Positions 33,685 to 42,610 of a DNA stretch of 64,000 bases are shown here, piece by piece. The notes under the pieces are model-generated. The model was given only the letters and a program-made list of their open reading frames with translations. It was not told where the DNA came from and made no database searches. Each line of letters begins with the position of its first letter. The first letter of the stretch is position 1. This stretch comes from JBCDHN01 sp965224535. Lineage in GTDB: Bacteria > Verrucomicrobiota > Verrucomicrobiia > Verrucomicrobiales > DEV007. The DNA lies in NCBI GenBank assembly GCA_965224535.1, contig CBDCZR010000022.1:599299-663298 (forward strand). The letters run 5' to 3'. Both the position numbers and the translations under genes were made by a program.

Positions 33685-35220
33685 TTACTGGCTGGTTGGG
33701 GCATCTCCGGCGGCCGATGGGCGGCCGGCCAGGTAGAGGTTCTGGATCTCTTCCTCGCTCAGGATGCGGGACCAGATAGCGAGTTCGCCGATGCGTCCCA
33801 CCAGGTTGCGGCGAATTTCCGCGTCCGGTTGGGGTTTTTTCCAGGCGCCGATCCAGCATGTCCCCGGGCGCAGTTTCCCGGGATCTGTCATCTGCGAAGT
33901 GACCGAGACGCGCCCGTCGATCCAGGTGGCGGTGGTTCCGGTTCGCGTGTCGACCGTTGCAGCGACGTGGACCCAGCGGTGGAAGGGCAGCCGGGCTCCC
34001 AGCCGTGTGCGCGAGACTTTCGGGAACGCCCCCGCCTCGAGCGTCATCCGGCCGCGATTGAATTGCAGGTGCAGCGATCCAGATCGAAACCCCGGCGCAG
34101 AACCGAGCAACATCGACAGGGGAAAATCGAGCCGGTCAACTTTCACCCAGGCGGCCAGACTGAGCTCTTCATATTCGCCCGGCAGCGTGAGTTCGACGAG
34201 GTCCGACTGCCGGTCGAAGAGCAGGGCCTTTTTTCCGGGCCAACGCCCGGTAACCCAGCGCGCCCCCTCGATATGCCCGTCGATCTTTTCGCCGTGCAGC
34301 GCCTCGTCGCCGAGCAGATCCGGCCGGTCCGGATCCCTACCGCGAAAGCCGTAATAGAGTAGCAAGTCGCCCGAGTCATCGCGCCGCAATTGCTCGCTTG
34401 ATTTCTCCCACCTTTGAAAGGCGACTTCGGCCTGGGTCGGAAAGCGCTTTGCGTTGTCGCGTGCCTGGCCCTTTTCGATAGCGTCCCCGCTCACACGCAG
34501 GGAACTGTCGAGCTCGAGGGAGGCCACGATCGCCGGCCGGCCCGGGTGACGGACGTCGACCTGGCCGTCGAAAACGTGCGCCTCGCTCGCGCCGGACTCG
34601 GAATCGACCGACACCCCGAACTCCGTTCCGATATCCTCAAACTCGGCGCGGGGCGTGGCGATGGTGAACCCGCGTCCGCTTTCTGGAGTGGTGGCGCGCA
34701 CCTGTCCTCGGCGCAAGACAACCTTCAGTTCGTCGACGATCTCAAATTCCGCCGGGGCGGCGACGGTCATGATGACCCCGTTGCGAAACGCGATCGTGAC
34801 CATGCCGGCGGAGAGGACGTAGGAATTCCCGGGCGCCAGTTCTCCGGCTGCGGAAACCTCCCCGGCCGCAAAGCTCGCGCCGGCCCGATCCAGTAACCTG
34901 GCCACCGGGTCGCGCCCAGGGTGAGCTAGGAAAATGAACCAGCTGACGGCGAAGGCCGCAGCCAGCCCGGCGGCGATGGCAGTGAGCCTCCGGCGGAGGG
35001 CCCGGTGCCGCCGGTTGGAGGGCGGCGGCTCCGGGAAGGGAATGACTTCACCGGTATCGGCGAGTTCTTCCATGACGGCAATGACATTGGCATGACGGAG
35101 AAAGCGGGCCCTGAGGGCCGGATTATCGCGCAGGGCTGTATTCAGTTCCGCGATCTGTTCGGGTGAAGCCGAGCCGTCGAGATAGGCGGAGATCAGTCTT
35201 TCTTCACGAAACCGGTTCAT
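33685..35220 (-). CDS. FecR-domain membrane protein with LamG ectodomain
   Basis: 511 residues from the ATG at 35220. The N-terminus (1-80) looks like an anti-sigma or zinc-less ASD segment (RLISAYLDGSASPEQIAELN). One membrane helix follows near 85-110, then FecR (about 120-250; VEARGAT-like RGQVRATTPESGRGFTI and DIGTEFGVSV). A C-terminal LamG domain (about 290-480; GDEALHGEKIDGHIEGARW and FHRWVHVAATVDTRTGT) completes it. The start overlaps the stop of the ECF sigma gene by 4 bp. It should sense extracellular glycan and control the coupled sigma factor. Confidence 0.9.
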   Translation of the reverse strand: MNRFREERLISAYLDGSASPEQIAELNTALRDNPALRARFLRHANVIAVMEELADTGEVIPFPEPPPSNRRHRALRRRLTAIAAGLAAAFAVSWFIFLAHPGRDPVARLLDRAGASFAAGEVSAAGELAPGNSYVLSAGMVTIAFRNGVIMTVAAPAEFEIVDELKVVLRRGQVRATTPESGRGFTIATPRAEFEDIGTEFGVSVDSESGASEAHVFDGQVDVRHPGRPAIVASLELDSSLRVSGDAIEKGQARDNAKRFPTQAEVAFQRWEKSSEQLRRDDSGDLLLYYGFRGRDPDRPDLLGDEALHGEKIDGHIEGARWVTGRWPGKKALLFDRQSDLVELTLPGEYEELSLAAWVKVDRLDFPLSMLLGSAPGFRSGSLHLQFNRGRMTLEAGAFPKVSRTRLGARLPFHRWVHVAATVDTRTGTTATWIDGRVSVTSQMTDPGKLRPGTCWIGAWKKPQPDAEIRRNLVGRIGELAIWSRILSEEEIQNLYLAGRPSAAGDAPTSQ

Positions 35221-35768
35221 TTCAATGGAGGTTGGGGTTCCATGTCGGCGGTGACGCGCTGGGCGCAATCGGAGAGCTGTTGGCGAATGCGGTGAAGCCA
35301 TTGATAAAAGGCACCGACGCTGCGCCCGAACTGTGCTGCCAGATTTTTCGCCGAGGTACCGGGCCGGTACATGGCGGCGATGGCCTGGCGTTGGTCGGGC
35401 GCCAATTCGGCGAGGCAATGCCGGACGATCGCCTCCCGTTCACGCTCGAGCTGGTCGGCGGTGGCATCGGAGTCTTCGGCGAGCAGCTCGATGGTATCGG
35501 ATGCCAGGACCAGGCGATCACGGGCTACATCGCGCCGCCAGGCTAGCACTTGGTATTTGGCCACGCCGAAGGCCCACGGCCGGAAGTCTCTTTCCGGGTC
35601 TTCGCGATCGCCGAATTTTTTCCAAAGCACTAGCGCCACCTCCTGCATGACATCCAGGGCATCCTCGCGGCGGCGCACCAGCCGCCTGACGTATGCGTGA
35701 ATGGCCGACTCGTGCGCGGAGAATTCACGCAAGAACCGGGATTGGAGTTGCTCTTCCTCAGGTGACAT
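35217..35768 (-). CDS. ECF sigma factor heading the sulfatase block
   Basis: 183 residues. Region 2 contains RREDALDVMQEVALVLWKKF and PWAFGVAKYQVLAWRRD; region 4 contains APDQRQAIAAMYRPGTSAKN and GAFYQWLHRIRQQL. This is the Rhodopirellula-type ECF group that sits before FecR-LamG proteins. It directs RNA polymerase to target promoters, probably including its own operon (inference). It is divergent from the DUF1553 gene across a 197-bp intergenic region. Confidence 0.9.
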   Translation of the reverse strand: MSPEEEQLQSRFLREFSAHESAIHAYVRRLVRRREDALDVMQEVALVLWKKFGDREDPERDFRPWAFGVAKYQVLAWRRDVARDRLVLASDTIELLAEDSDATADQLEREREAIVRHCLAELAPDQRQAIAAMYRPGTSAKNLAAQFGRSVGAFYQWLHRIRQQLSDCAQRVTADMEPQPPLK

Positions 35769-35965
35769 GGATTCTATTACTGTACCCTATGTATAGACCC
35801 TCCACTTTTCCGGGAATTTGACGAAATTTTTCGATAATTCTTTGGCGAAGCCCAGCTATGGGAGGTCCAAGACCAGTTTGGTGAGCCGTATTCCGGGTTG
35901 TTGCGGGCGCCACGCCATCGGATGTAACCCCTTGTCGTCCAGCTGGAGTATCCGTTTGTTCGACC
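35769..35965. promoter_or_regulatory. Divergent intergenic region, island edge
   Basis: 197 bp between the minus-strand ECF sigma gene and the plus-strand DUF1553 gene. It must hold promoters for both. There is no clear sigma-70 consensus and no repeat. The change in word usage described in the findings occurs around here. Confidence 0.4.
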
Positions 35966-38900
35966 ATGTTCCGATTTGCTCATCTGCTTCCTGTCGCGCT
36001 GTTACCGGGCCTTGTGGTCGCTGAGGACAGCATCGACTTCAGTCGCGATATCCGGCCGCTGCTTTCCGATCGCTGTTTCCATTGCCACGGGCCCGATCAC
36101 AAAGAGCGCAAGGCCGGTCTGCGGTTAGATACGCGGGAAGGCGCGATGGCGCCGCTGGATGAGGAAGGCACGCTGTTTACCCTCGTTCCCGGCGACCCGG
36201 ACAAGAGCGAGTTGTTTTATCGCATCATCACCGAGGACGAGGACGACGTCATGCCGCCACCGAGTTCGAAGTTGCCGGGTTTCTCCCCGGAGGAAATCGA
36301 CTTGCTGCGGCGCTGGATCGAGCAGGGCGCGAGCTATCGCGATCTTTGGACGTTTGTCAGGGCGGAGCGGCCCGCGTTGCCGGAGGTGGCGAACGCAAAA
36401 TGGGCTCGAAACGGGATCGACCACTTCGTTTTGGCAAAGTTGGAGCGAGAAGGCCTCGCGCCATCGCCCGGAGCGGACCGGGCGACGTTGCTTCGGCGGC
36501 TAAGCTTTGATATCACCGGGCTCCCGCCCACGGTCGAGGAGCTGGACGCGTTTCTGGCGGACGAATCGGCGGATGCCTATGAAAAAGTCGTCGATCGGTT
36601 GTTGAAATCGAATCGCTACGGCGAGCGGATGGCGGCGGAGTGGATGGATGCAGCGCGGTATGCCGATACAAGTGGTTACCAATATGATTGGTTCCGCACC
36701 ATGTGGCGTTGGCGCGATTGGGTCGTCGAAAGTTACAACGCGAACCAGCCTTACGACGAATTTGTGACGTGGCAGTTGGCGGGCGATCTGCTGCCGAACG
36801 CGACGTTGAATCAGAAAATCGCGACCGGATTCAACCGCAATCATCCCTTCACGATCGAGGGCGGTGTGATCGACGAGGAGTACCGCGTGAGTTACGTTTC
36901 CGATCGCGTCACGACCATGGGCACGGTCTTTATGGGGCTCACGTTAGAGTGCGCGCGCTGCCACGATCACAAGTTCGATCCGGTGTCGCAGAAGGATTTC
37001 TACCAACTGTTCGCGTTTTTCAACAACCTGCCGGAGAAGGGGCTGGTTGGCGGAAAACCGTTGTCAGCGCCGCCCTCAATTCCCGCGCCGACTGCGGAAC
37101 AGGCCGCAGCGTTGGTCGAGGTGAACGCGAAGCATCAGGCGACGCTTACCGCGATGATGCGGCCGGATCCGGGGCTCGATGAGCGGCAAGGCGAATGGGA
37201 AGTCGCTCTCGCTGATCCTTGGACGCCGGTTAGGCCGCTGACCATGATCTCGGCTGGAGGCGCGGCGATGGAGTTGTTGGAGGACGACTCAGTGTTGGTC
37301 ACCGGCAAAGCGGCGGCGCGCGATATTTACGACTTCACCCTCACCTTGCCGGCGGGTGAAACGGTTACCGGGTTCCGCGTCGAGGCGCTCACCCACCGGT
37401 CGATGTTCGAAGGCGGTCCCGGTCGTTCGGCTAACGGCAATGCGGTGCTGACCGGCACGGAACTCTATGTCGGCGCTGAGGATGCGGAAAAGCAACTCAA
37501 GATCGGCGCCGCGGTGGCCGACTACGAACAGGAGGGGTTTCCTGCCAAAAGCGCCATCCACCGCTATCCCGATGCCGGGTGGGCTTTCGATGGGAATCGC
37601 AACCATGCCGATCATTGGATTGTGATGGAGCTGCGTGAGCCCTTCACCGCCGAGAATGAAACGCGGCTGCGATTCTCCCTGCGTTTCGAAACCGGCTATG
37701 CGCGGCACAGTTTTGGCCGCACGCGAATTTCCCTGACGTCCCTGCCGAATCCTACGGGTAGCGACGCTGGGATTCGTGCGATCGCCGCCAAACCACCGGA
37801 GAAACGCAGTGCTGCTGACAAGGAACGAATGCGTCGCGCCTTCCGCGAACAACAGCCGGAACTTGCCGAGACCGTCGCGACCCTGACAAAGCTCGAAACC
37901 CAACGTGCTGAGATCGAGGCGGCGATTCCCATGAGCATGATCATGAGCGACGCTCTACCGCGCGAGACGTTCGTTCTTGCCCGCGGAGCCTACGATCAGC
38001 GCGGTGAAAAAGTGGCGGCGGACACTCCGGAGAATCTGCCGCCTCTGCCCGACGGCGCGCCGCGCAATCGGCTCGGCTTAGCGCAGTGGATGACCGCGCG
38101 CGAGCATCCGCTAACCGCGCGCGTCGCGGTAAATCGGCTCTGGCATCAAGTTTTCGGCGTCGGGATTGTCAAGAGCGTGAATGATTTCGGCTCGCAGGCG
38201 GAGTGGCCGTCGCACCAGCAGCTGCTGGACTGGCTGGCGGTGGAGTTCATGGAATCGGGCTGGGACACGAAGGCTCTCATCAAGCTGATCGTGACCTCCG
38301 CAACCTATCGCCAAAGCTCGGACACGAGCGCGGCGTTGCTGTCCCGAGATCCGGAAAACCGGCTCTTGGCACGCGGACCGCGGCAACGGATGTCCGCGGA
38401 GATGGTTCGCGATAACGCGTTGGCGGTTTCCAGATTGCTCAGCCCGAAGATCGGCGGCCCTAGCGTTAAGCCCTACCAGCCGCCCGGTTTGTGGAAGGAG
38501 CTGACTAATCGGAAGAACTACCAGCACGTCTACGCGCCCGACACGGGCGACGGGCTTTATCGCCGCGGCCTTTACACCTATTGGAAACGGGCCGCGCATC
38601 ATCCCATGATGGCTACCTTTGATGCTCCGAATCGAGAAGTCTGCACGTTCAGCCGCTCGGTGACGAACACACCGTTGCAGGCGTTGGTTCTGCTGCATGA
38701 TCCGCAGTTCGTTGAGGCGGCCCGGCATTTGGCTGTGCGGTTGATGCGCGAGTCCAACACCGTAGACGGACGGATTCGGCTGGCTTACCGCGTTGTGCTG
38801 GCGCGTGAGCCCAGCGCGAATGAGCAGCTGCTGATGCGCGAATTTGTGCAGGCTGAAGCTGCTGCGTTACGCGAGAATCCTGACGAAGCTGCCAAACTGC

Positions 38901-39013
38901 TTGCGGTAGGAGCCTCGCCTGCCCCTGATGATGTCGATCCGATCGAGCTTGCCGCGACCACGATGATGTGCCGGGCGGTTTTGAATTTGAGCGAGGCGAT
39001 CACGCGACATTAG
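35966..39013 (+). CDS. PSCyt1-DUF1549-DUF1553 protein
   Basis: 1015 residues with a leader (FRFAHLLPVALLPGLVVA). Planctomycete-type cytochrome domain at about 25-115 with CFHCHGPDH as the haem site. DUF1549/PSCyt2 (about 145-350) has LSFDITGLPPTVEELDAFL and a second CxxCH, CARCHDHKFDP. A carbohydrate-binding-like middle segment (about 420-590) precedes DUF1553/PSD1 (about 690-990; NRLWHQVFGVGIV, SVTNTPLQALVLLHDP). It is exported and probably redox-active; the exact role is unestablished. It is the usual partner of the DUF1501 gene two positions downstream. Confidence 0.92.
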   Translation: MFRFAHLLPVALLPGLVVAEDSIDFSRDIRPLLSDRCFHCHGPDHKERKAGLRLDTREGAMAPLDEEGTLFTLVPGDPDKSELFYRIITEDEDDVMPPPSSKLPGFSPEEIDLLRRWIEQGASYRDLWTFVRAERPALPEVANAKWARNGIDHFVLAKLEREGLAPSPGADRATLLRRLSFDITGLPPTVEELDAFLADESADAYEKVVDRLLKSNRYGERMAAEWMDAARYADTSGYQYDWFRTMWRWRDWVVESYNANQPYDEFVTWQLAGDLLPNATLNQKIATGFNRNHPFTIEGGVIDEEYRVSYVSDRVTTMGTVFMGLTLECARCHDHKFDPVSQKDFYQLFAFFNNLPEKGLVGGKPLSAPPSIPAPTAEQAAALVEVNAKHQATLTAMMRPDPGLDERQGEWEVALADPWTPVRPLTMISAGGAAMELLEDDSVLVTGKAAARDIYDFTLTLPAGETVTGFRVEALTHRSMFEGGPGRSANGNAVLTGTELYVGAEDAEKQLKIGAAVADYEQEGFPAKSAIHRYPDAGWAFDGNRNHADHWIVMELREPFTAENETRLRFSLRFETGYARHSFGRTRISLTSLPNPTGSDAGIRAIAAKPPEKRSAADKERMRRAFREQQPELAETVATLTKLETQRAEIEAAIPMSMIMSDALPRETFVLARGAYDQRGEKVAADTPENLPPLPDGAPRNRLGLAQWMTAREHPLTARVAVNRLWHQVFGVGIVKSVNDFGSQAEWPSHQQLLDWLAVEFMESGWDTKALIKLIVTSATYRQSSDTSAALLSRDPENRLLARGPRQRMSAEMVRDNALAVSRLLSPKIGGPSVKPYQPPGLWKELTNRKNYQHVYAPDTGDGLYRRGLYTYWKRAAHHPMMATFDAPNREVCTFSRSVTNTPLQALVLLHDPQFVEAARHLAVRLMRESNTVDGRIRLAYRVVLAREPSANEQLLMREFVQAEAAALRENPDEAAKLLAVGASPAPDDVDPIELAATTMMCRAVLNLSEAITRH

Positions 39014-39021
39014 AGTGCAGG

Positions 39022-39639
39022 ATGAGCAATGAAATTGACAGCATTGGCGAAAGAATCCTCGCAATCCGCGGAATTCCGGTGATCCTGGATTCGGATTTGG
39101 CGGCGGTTTACGGCGTTGAAACCAAGGCTTTGAATCAAGCCGTATCGCGTAACATCGACCGGTTTCCAGAGGATTTTAGTTTCAAGCTAACCAAAGAAGA
39201 GTGGGAAAGTTTGAGGTGCCAAAATGGAACCCCAAGCGAGCGAACCAACTTGAAGTCACAAAATGTGACCTCAAAAAGAGCTCACGGCGGCCGCCGTTAT
39301 CCTCCCCGCGCCTTCACCGAGCATGGCGCTCTCATGGCGTCAACGATCCTGCGCTCTGAGGAAGCGACAGGCATGAGCGTGTTCATCATTCGTGCGTTTG
39401 TCAGGATGCGGGAAGAACTGGCCACTAATGCTCAGATTCTGAAGCGGCTCGCAGAGATCGACAAAACCCTCCTCACTCATGATGCGGCCTTGAGCGATCT
39501 CTACCAGAAACTGCTTCCGCTGTTGTCTCCGCCGCCAGACAAGCCGAAGCGCCGCATTGGTTTTCATTCCCGCCAAGACGGCGAGGTGAAAAATCAGACA
39601 AAACCGGCAAAGAAACGCCGGCCGCGAAAACGAACATAG
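39022..39639 (+). CDS. ORF6N-domain protein
   Basis: About 205 residues from the ATG at 39022. ORF6N DNA-binding domain (about 8-110): RILAIRGIPVILDSDLAAVY, AVSRNIDRFPEDFSFKL and PPRAFTEHGALMASTILRS. A helical middle region and a very basic tail (KKRRPRKRT) follow. These domains occur in phage and mobile-element proteins and in host KilA-N-type regulators. It is inserted between DUF1553 and DUF1501 genes on the same strand with very short gaps, so it is co-transcribed with them. Confidence 0.85.
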   Translation: MSNEIDSIGERILAIRGIPVILDSDLAAVYGVETKALNQAVSRNIDRFPEDFSFKLTKEEWESLRCQNGTPSERTNLKSQNVTSKRAHGGRRYPPRAFTEHGALMASTILRSEEATGMSVFIIRAFVRMREELATNAQILKRLAEIDKTLLTHDAALSDLYQKLLPLLSPPPDKPKRRIGFHSRQDGEVKNQTKPAKKRRPRKRT

Positions 39640-39647
39640 ATCCACCC

Positions 39648-41087
39648 ATGCACAGCTTTCACCCCATCGAAGAATCGTGGCGCTTGCAAACGCGCCGGCA
39701 ACTGCTGATGCGTTCCGGCGTTGGAATTGGCGGCGCAGCGTTGGCAGGTTTGTTAGGGCCTTCGGCCTACGCGGTAAACGGACGCGGCTCGCACCATCCG
39801 CCCAAGGCCAAGCGCGTCATTTTCCTCTTCCAATCCGGCGGGCCGTCCCAGATGGATTTGTGGGACTACAAACCGGGGCTCGAACAACGCCGCGGCGCGG
39901 ATTTGCCGGATTCAATCCGTATGGGCCAGCGACTCACCGGGATGACGGCGCGGCAGGACAAACTGCCGGTCGCGCCTTCGATCTTCAAGTTCGCGCGGCA
40001 CGGAAAGAGCGAAACGTGGGTTAGCGAGTTGCTACCGCATACCGCGGGAGTGGTCGATGATCTTTGCATCGTGAAAACGGTCACGACCAACGCGATCAAC
40101 CACGATCCCGGCATCACGTTTTTCCAGACGGGGCACGAACTTCCGGGCCGGCCGAGCATGGGCGCGTGGCTACATTACGGGCTCGGCAGCATGAATCGTG
40201 ACCTGCCAGCGTTCGTGGTGTTGCTTTCGGCTGGAAACTACGGCGCGGCGCAGCCGGTTTACTCGCGGCTTTGGGGCAGCGGTTTTTTGCCGACGTCGCA
40301 TCAAGGCGTGCAGCTGCGGGCGGCGGGCGATCCCGTTTTGTATCTGCAAGATCCCGCGTTTGCCGATCCAGCGCGCAAACGGCGCATGCTCGATATGCTC
40401 GCCAAACTCAATGGCGAGCATTTTGAGAAGACGGGCGGCCGGGAGATCCAAACCCGTATCGCGCAGTACGAAATGGCTTACCGCATGCAGACTTCCGTGC
40501 CGGACCTAACCGATTTCAACAGCGAACCGGAGGCCACTTTCGAGCGCTATGGTCCCGATTCGCGCAAACCCGGCACCTTTGCCGCCAACTGCCTGTTGGC
40601 GCGGCGTTTGGCGGAACGCGACGTGCGCTTCATCCAGCTCTACCACACCGGCTGGGATCATCACAGTGGCTTACCGCGTGGAATTCGGACCTTATCGCAA
40701 GAGACCGATCAGCCTTGTGCGGCGCTGATTCAGGATTTGAAGGAACGCGGTATGTTGGATGACACGCTCGTCATCTGGGCGGGCGAATTCGGCCGCACGA
40801 TCTACAGCCAAGGCACGCTGACTGAAACGAACTACGGCCGCGATCATCATCCGCGTTGTTTCACCATCTGGATGGCTGGAGGCGGCGCGAAGCCGGGGTT
40901 GTCCTACGGCGAGACGGACGATTTCTGTTACAATATCGTTCAAGACCCGGTCCACGTTCACGATTTGCAGGCGACGATTCTGCACTTGTTAGGCATCGAC
41001 CACGAACAGTTGACCTACCGGTTTCAAGGGCGGCGATATCGACTTACTGACGTCCACGGTCACGTCTTGAAGCCGCTGCTGGCTTGA
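39648..41087 (+). CDS. DUF1501 protein, Tat-type leader
   Basis: 479 residues. N-terminus TRRQLLMRSGVGIGGAALAG is a twin-arginine-like signal. The DUF1501 core, a sulfatase-like alkaline-phosphatase-superfamily fold, is seen in KRVIFLFQSGGPSQMDLWDY, IQLYHTGWDHHSG, VIWAGEFGRT and DHHPRCFTIWMAGGG. The family has no experimentally agreed function known to me; it accompanies DUF1553 proteins in PVC bacteria. It ends with ATILHLLGIDHEQLTY, as is normal for the family. Confidence 0.92.
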   Translation: MHSFHPIEESWRLQTRRQLLMRSGVGIGGAALAGLLGPSAYAVNGRGSHHPPKAKRVIFLFQSGGPSQMDLWDYKPGLEQRRGADLPDSIRMGQRLTGMTARQDKLPVAPSIFKFARHGKSETWVSELLPHTAGVVDDLCIVKTVTTNAINHDPGITFFQTGHELPGRPSMGAWLHYGLGSMNRDLPAFVVLLSAGNYGAAQPVYSRLWGSGFLPTSHQGVQLRAAGDPVLYLQDPAFADPARKRRMLDMLAKLNGEHFEKTGGREIQTRIAQYEMAYRMQTSVPDLTDFNSEPEATFERYGPDSRKPGTFAANCLLARRLAERDVRFIQLYHTGWDHHSGLPRGIRTLSQETDQPCAALIQDLKERGMLDDTLVIWAGEFGRTIYSQGTLTETNYGRDHHPRCFTIWMAGGGAKPGLSYGETDDFCYNIVQDPVHVHDLQATILHLLGIDHEQLTYRFQGRRYRLTDVHGHVLKPLLA

Positions 41088-41099
41088 AAATGCCTCCCC

Positions 41100-41687
41100 T
41101 CACAAAACGCTGTCAATCTCCGCCGACATCTCGCTCAGCTTTAGCTCGAAACCTGGCAGCGCGTCGCTTTGAACCACGTCGTCGTCTTCCGCGGTAAACG
41201 AACGGCTGGTTTTGAGCGAATCGAACACGGTGACCATTCGGTTCTCCGGGCTAACGACCCACACCTCGCCGGTTTGGATGGCGAAATACTCTTTCAGCTT
41301 TTCGTTGATCGCATTCCAGGTGTTCGAGGGCGAAACGACCTCGATGATCAACTCCGGCCCCAAATCCATCACCTTGCCCTTTTGCGAGACCTTCTGGTAG
41401 CGCTCCCGGCTGATGCAGATCAAATCCGCGCCGCGGGCGTTGTCAGGTTGCTTCTTGGTGAGAATTCCCGCGTCGCCGCTGAAAATGAGGCCCCAGTTGG
41501 TTTGCTTCGCCCAGCTATCAAGCAACGCTGAGAGGAAAGTGACGAGTCTCGCGTGAGTGAGGTTGTTCCAGCCCATGGTTTGGATTTTTCCGTCCACGAG
41601 TTCGACCCGCTCATCAAAGTCCATTTGCATGAACTCCTCCAGAGAGTAAATGGCATCGGATTCGATCGGTTGTGGGATTGCGGACAT
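41100..41687 (-). CDS. Uma2-family (DUF820) putative endonuclease
   Basis: About 195 residues from the ATG at 41687. Restriction-endonuclease-like fold: YSLEEFMQMDFDERVELVDG, GADLICISRERYQ and LGPELIIEVVSPSNTWN with catalytic-type E-x-V. Uma2 genes are abundant, mobile and of uncertain function in cyanobacteria and PVC bacteria. It is convergent with the DUF1501 gene (12-bp gap) and is flanked on its upstream side by a MITE-like repeat. Confidence 0.85.
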   Translation of the reverse strand: MSAIPQPIESDAIYSLEEFMQMDFDERVELVDGKIQTMGWNNLTHARLVTFLSALLDSWAKQTNWGLIFSGDAGILTKKQPDNARGADLICISRERYQKVSQKGKVMDLGPELIIEVVSPSNTWNAINEKLKEYFAIQTGEVWVVSPENRMVTVFDSLKTSRSFTAEDDDVVQSDALPGFELKLSEMSAEIDSVL

Positions 41688-41739
41688 TTCCAAACTTTAG
41701 ACGAACGAGGCGTCAACCGCAAGGACAGGCTCGTCAGGG

Positions 41740-41985
41740 GGTGTGAATGATTGTGGTGGGCAAATCCCAACGGGATTTCGTATCAAAGCCTACCCTGGAA
41801 TTCAACGGAAAAGGAATGGCAACCCCGAAGGCGGTTGCGGAACCGCTTGGCGATCACCGTTTCCGCAATCCCTTCAGGATTGAAAGGTTCCGTAGACGAT
41901 GTTCCCGGCGTAGCCTTCGGCAACACCGGGCTATAGTACGAAATCCCGTTGGGATTTGCCCACCAATTTCATTCACGCCCCTCGC
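41740..41985. mobile_element. MITE-like element with long inverted repeats
   Basis: The 29-bp sequences at 41754-41782 and 41937-41965 are perfect inverted repeats (TGGTGGGCAAATCCC... against ...GGGATTTGCCCACCA). Outer flanks continue the pairing with few mismatches (GTGAATGA on both arms), giving arms of about 45-50 bp. The interior of about 150 bp encodes nothing credible and has further short self-complementary parts. The size and layout fit a non-autonomous transposable element or a large folded RNA. Confidence 0.75.
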
Positions 41986-42048
41986 CTGTTGACCAGCGGG
42001 ACGTTCCGGATGTAACCCGGGACGGAAGTTGCGGAGTTGTCAATTGTC

Positions 42049-42468
42049 ATGAAGCTCGCGATATTTGCTCTTTTCTTGGCCGTCTCCCTTCCCGCCGCCG
42101 AGCGCCCTAACATTGTGCTCATCCTATCGGGCGATCTCTCCTACCGCGATCTCAGCAGCTATGGCCAGAAACACTACCAAACACCAAACCTAGACACGCT
42201 CGTCGCGGGAGGTTTGCGCTTCACGCGGGCCTACGCAGGTTCTCCGGAATGTGCGCCAACGCGGGCCAGTATCCTGACGGGCATGCACATGGGTCATTGC
42301 CGCATCCGGGCGAACAATTCGGCGCGGGGGCAGGATCACTTGCTGGATTCGGATGTCACCATCGCCGAGATGTTGAACCGAGGTTTTGGCAACTGCTGCA
42401 ACGTGGAGGAAATCGTCTCCAGCCGTTGGCGGCCGGCGTCGTCCAACGTTGCAGTGGCGTCAGCTTGA
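42049..42468 (+). pseudogene. Sulfatase 5' fragment fused to antisense TPR-module DNA
   Basis: The first roughly 108 codons (leader, AAERPNIVLIL, CAPTRASILTG, LDSDVTIAEML) are nearly the same as the start of the intact sulfatase at 55541. The metal-site SDD is changed to SGD. At 42375 homology ends and DNA matching the 3' ends of the STAND and TIR genes begins, read from the wrong strand (RGFGNCCNVEEIVSSRW). The ORF has no chance of sulfatase activity. Confidence 0.88.
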
Positions 42469-42580
42469 GTGAGGATGCGCTGGCTGACGGTGAGGAGCAC
42501 GCGGGCCAGGGTTTGGCGATTGGAATCGGGCGAACCGGTCAGCAAACCGGTGGCCAAATTGTGGGAGGCCCGAGCGACGG
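42375..42580 (-). pseudogene. Third, partial copy of the shared TPR-module 3' end
   Basis: About 205 bp closely match 44036-44245 and 48200-48405, the last portions of the two large signalling genes, in the same orientation. It lacks the final DELDE codons and everything upstream. Some positions agree with the TIR gene copy (AACTGCTGCAAC) and others with the STAND copy (CCGTTGGCGGCCGGCGTC), so it is a mosaic or an older paralogue. Confidence 0.85.
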
Positions 42581-42610
42581 TCCTCAGCCGAACGTTTCCG
42601 CGGCCCCAGA

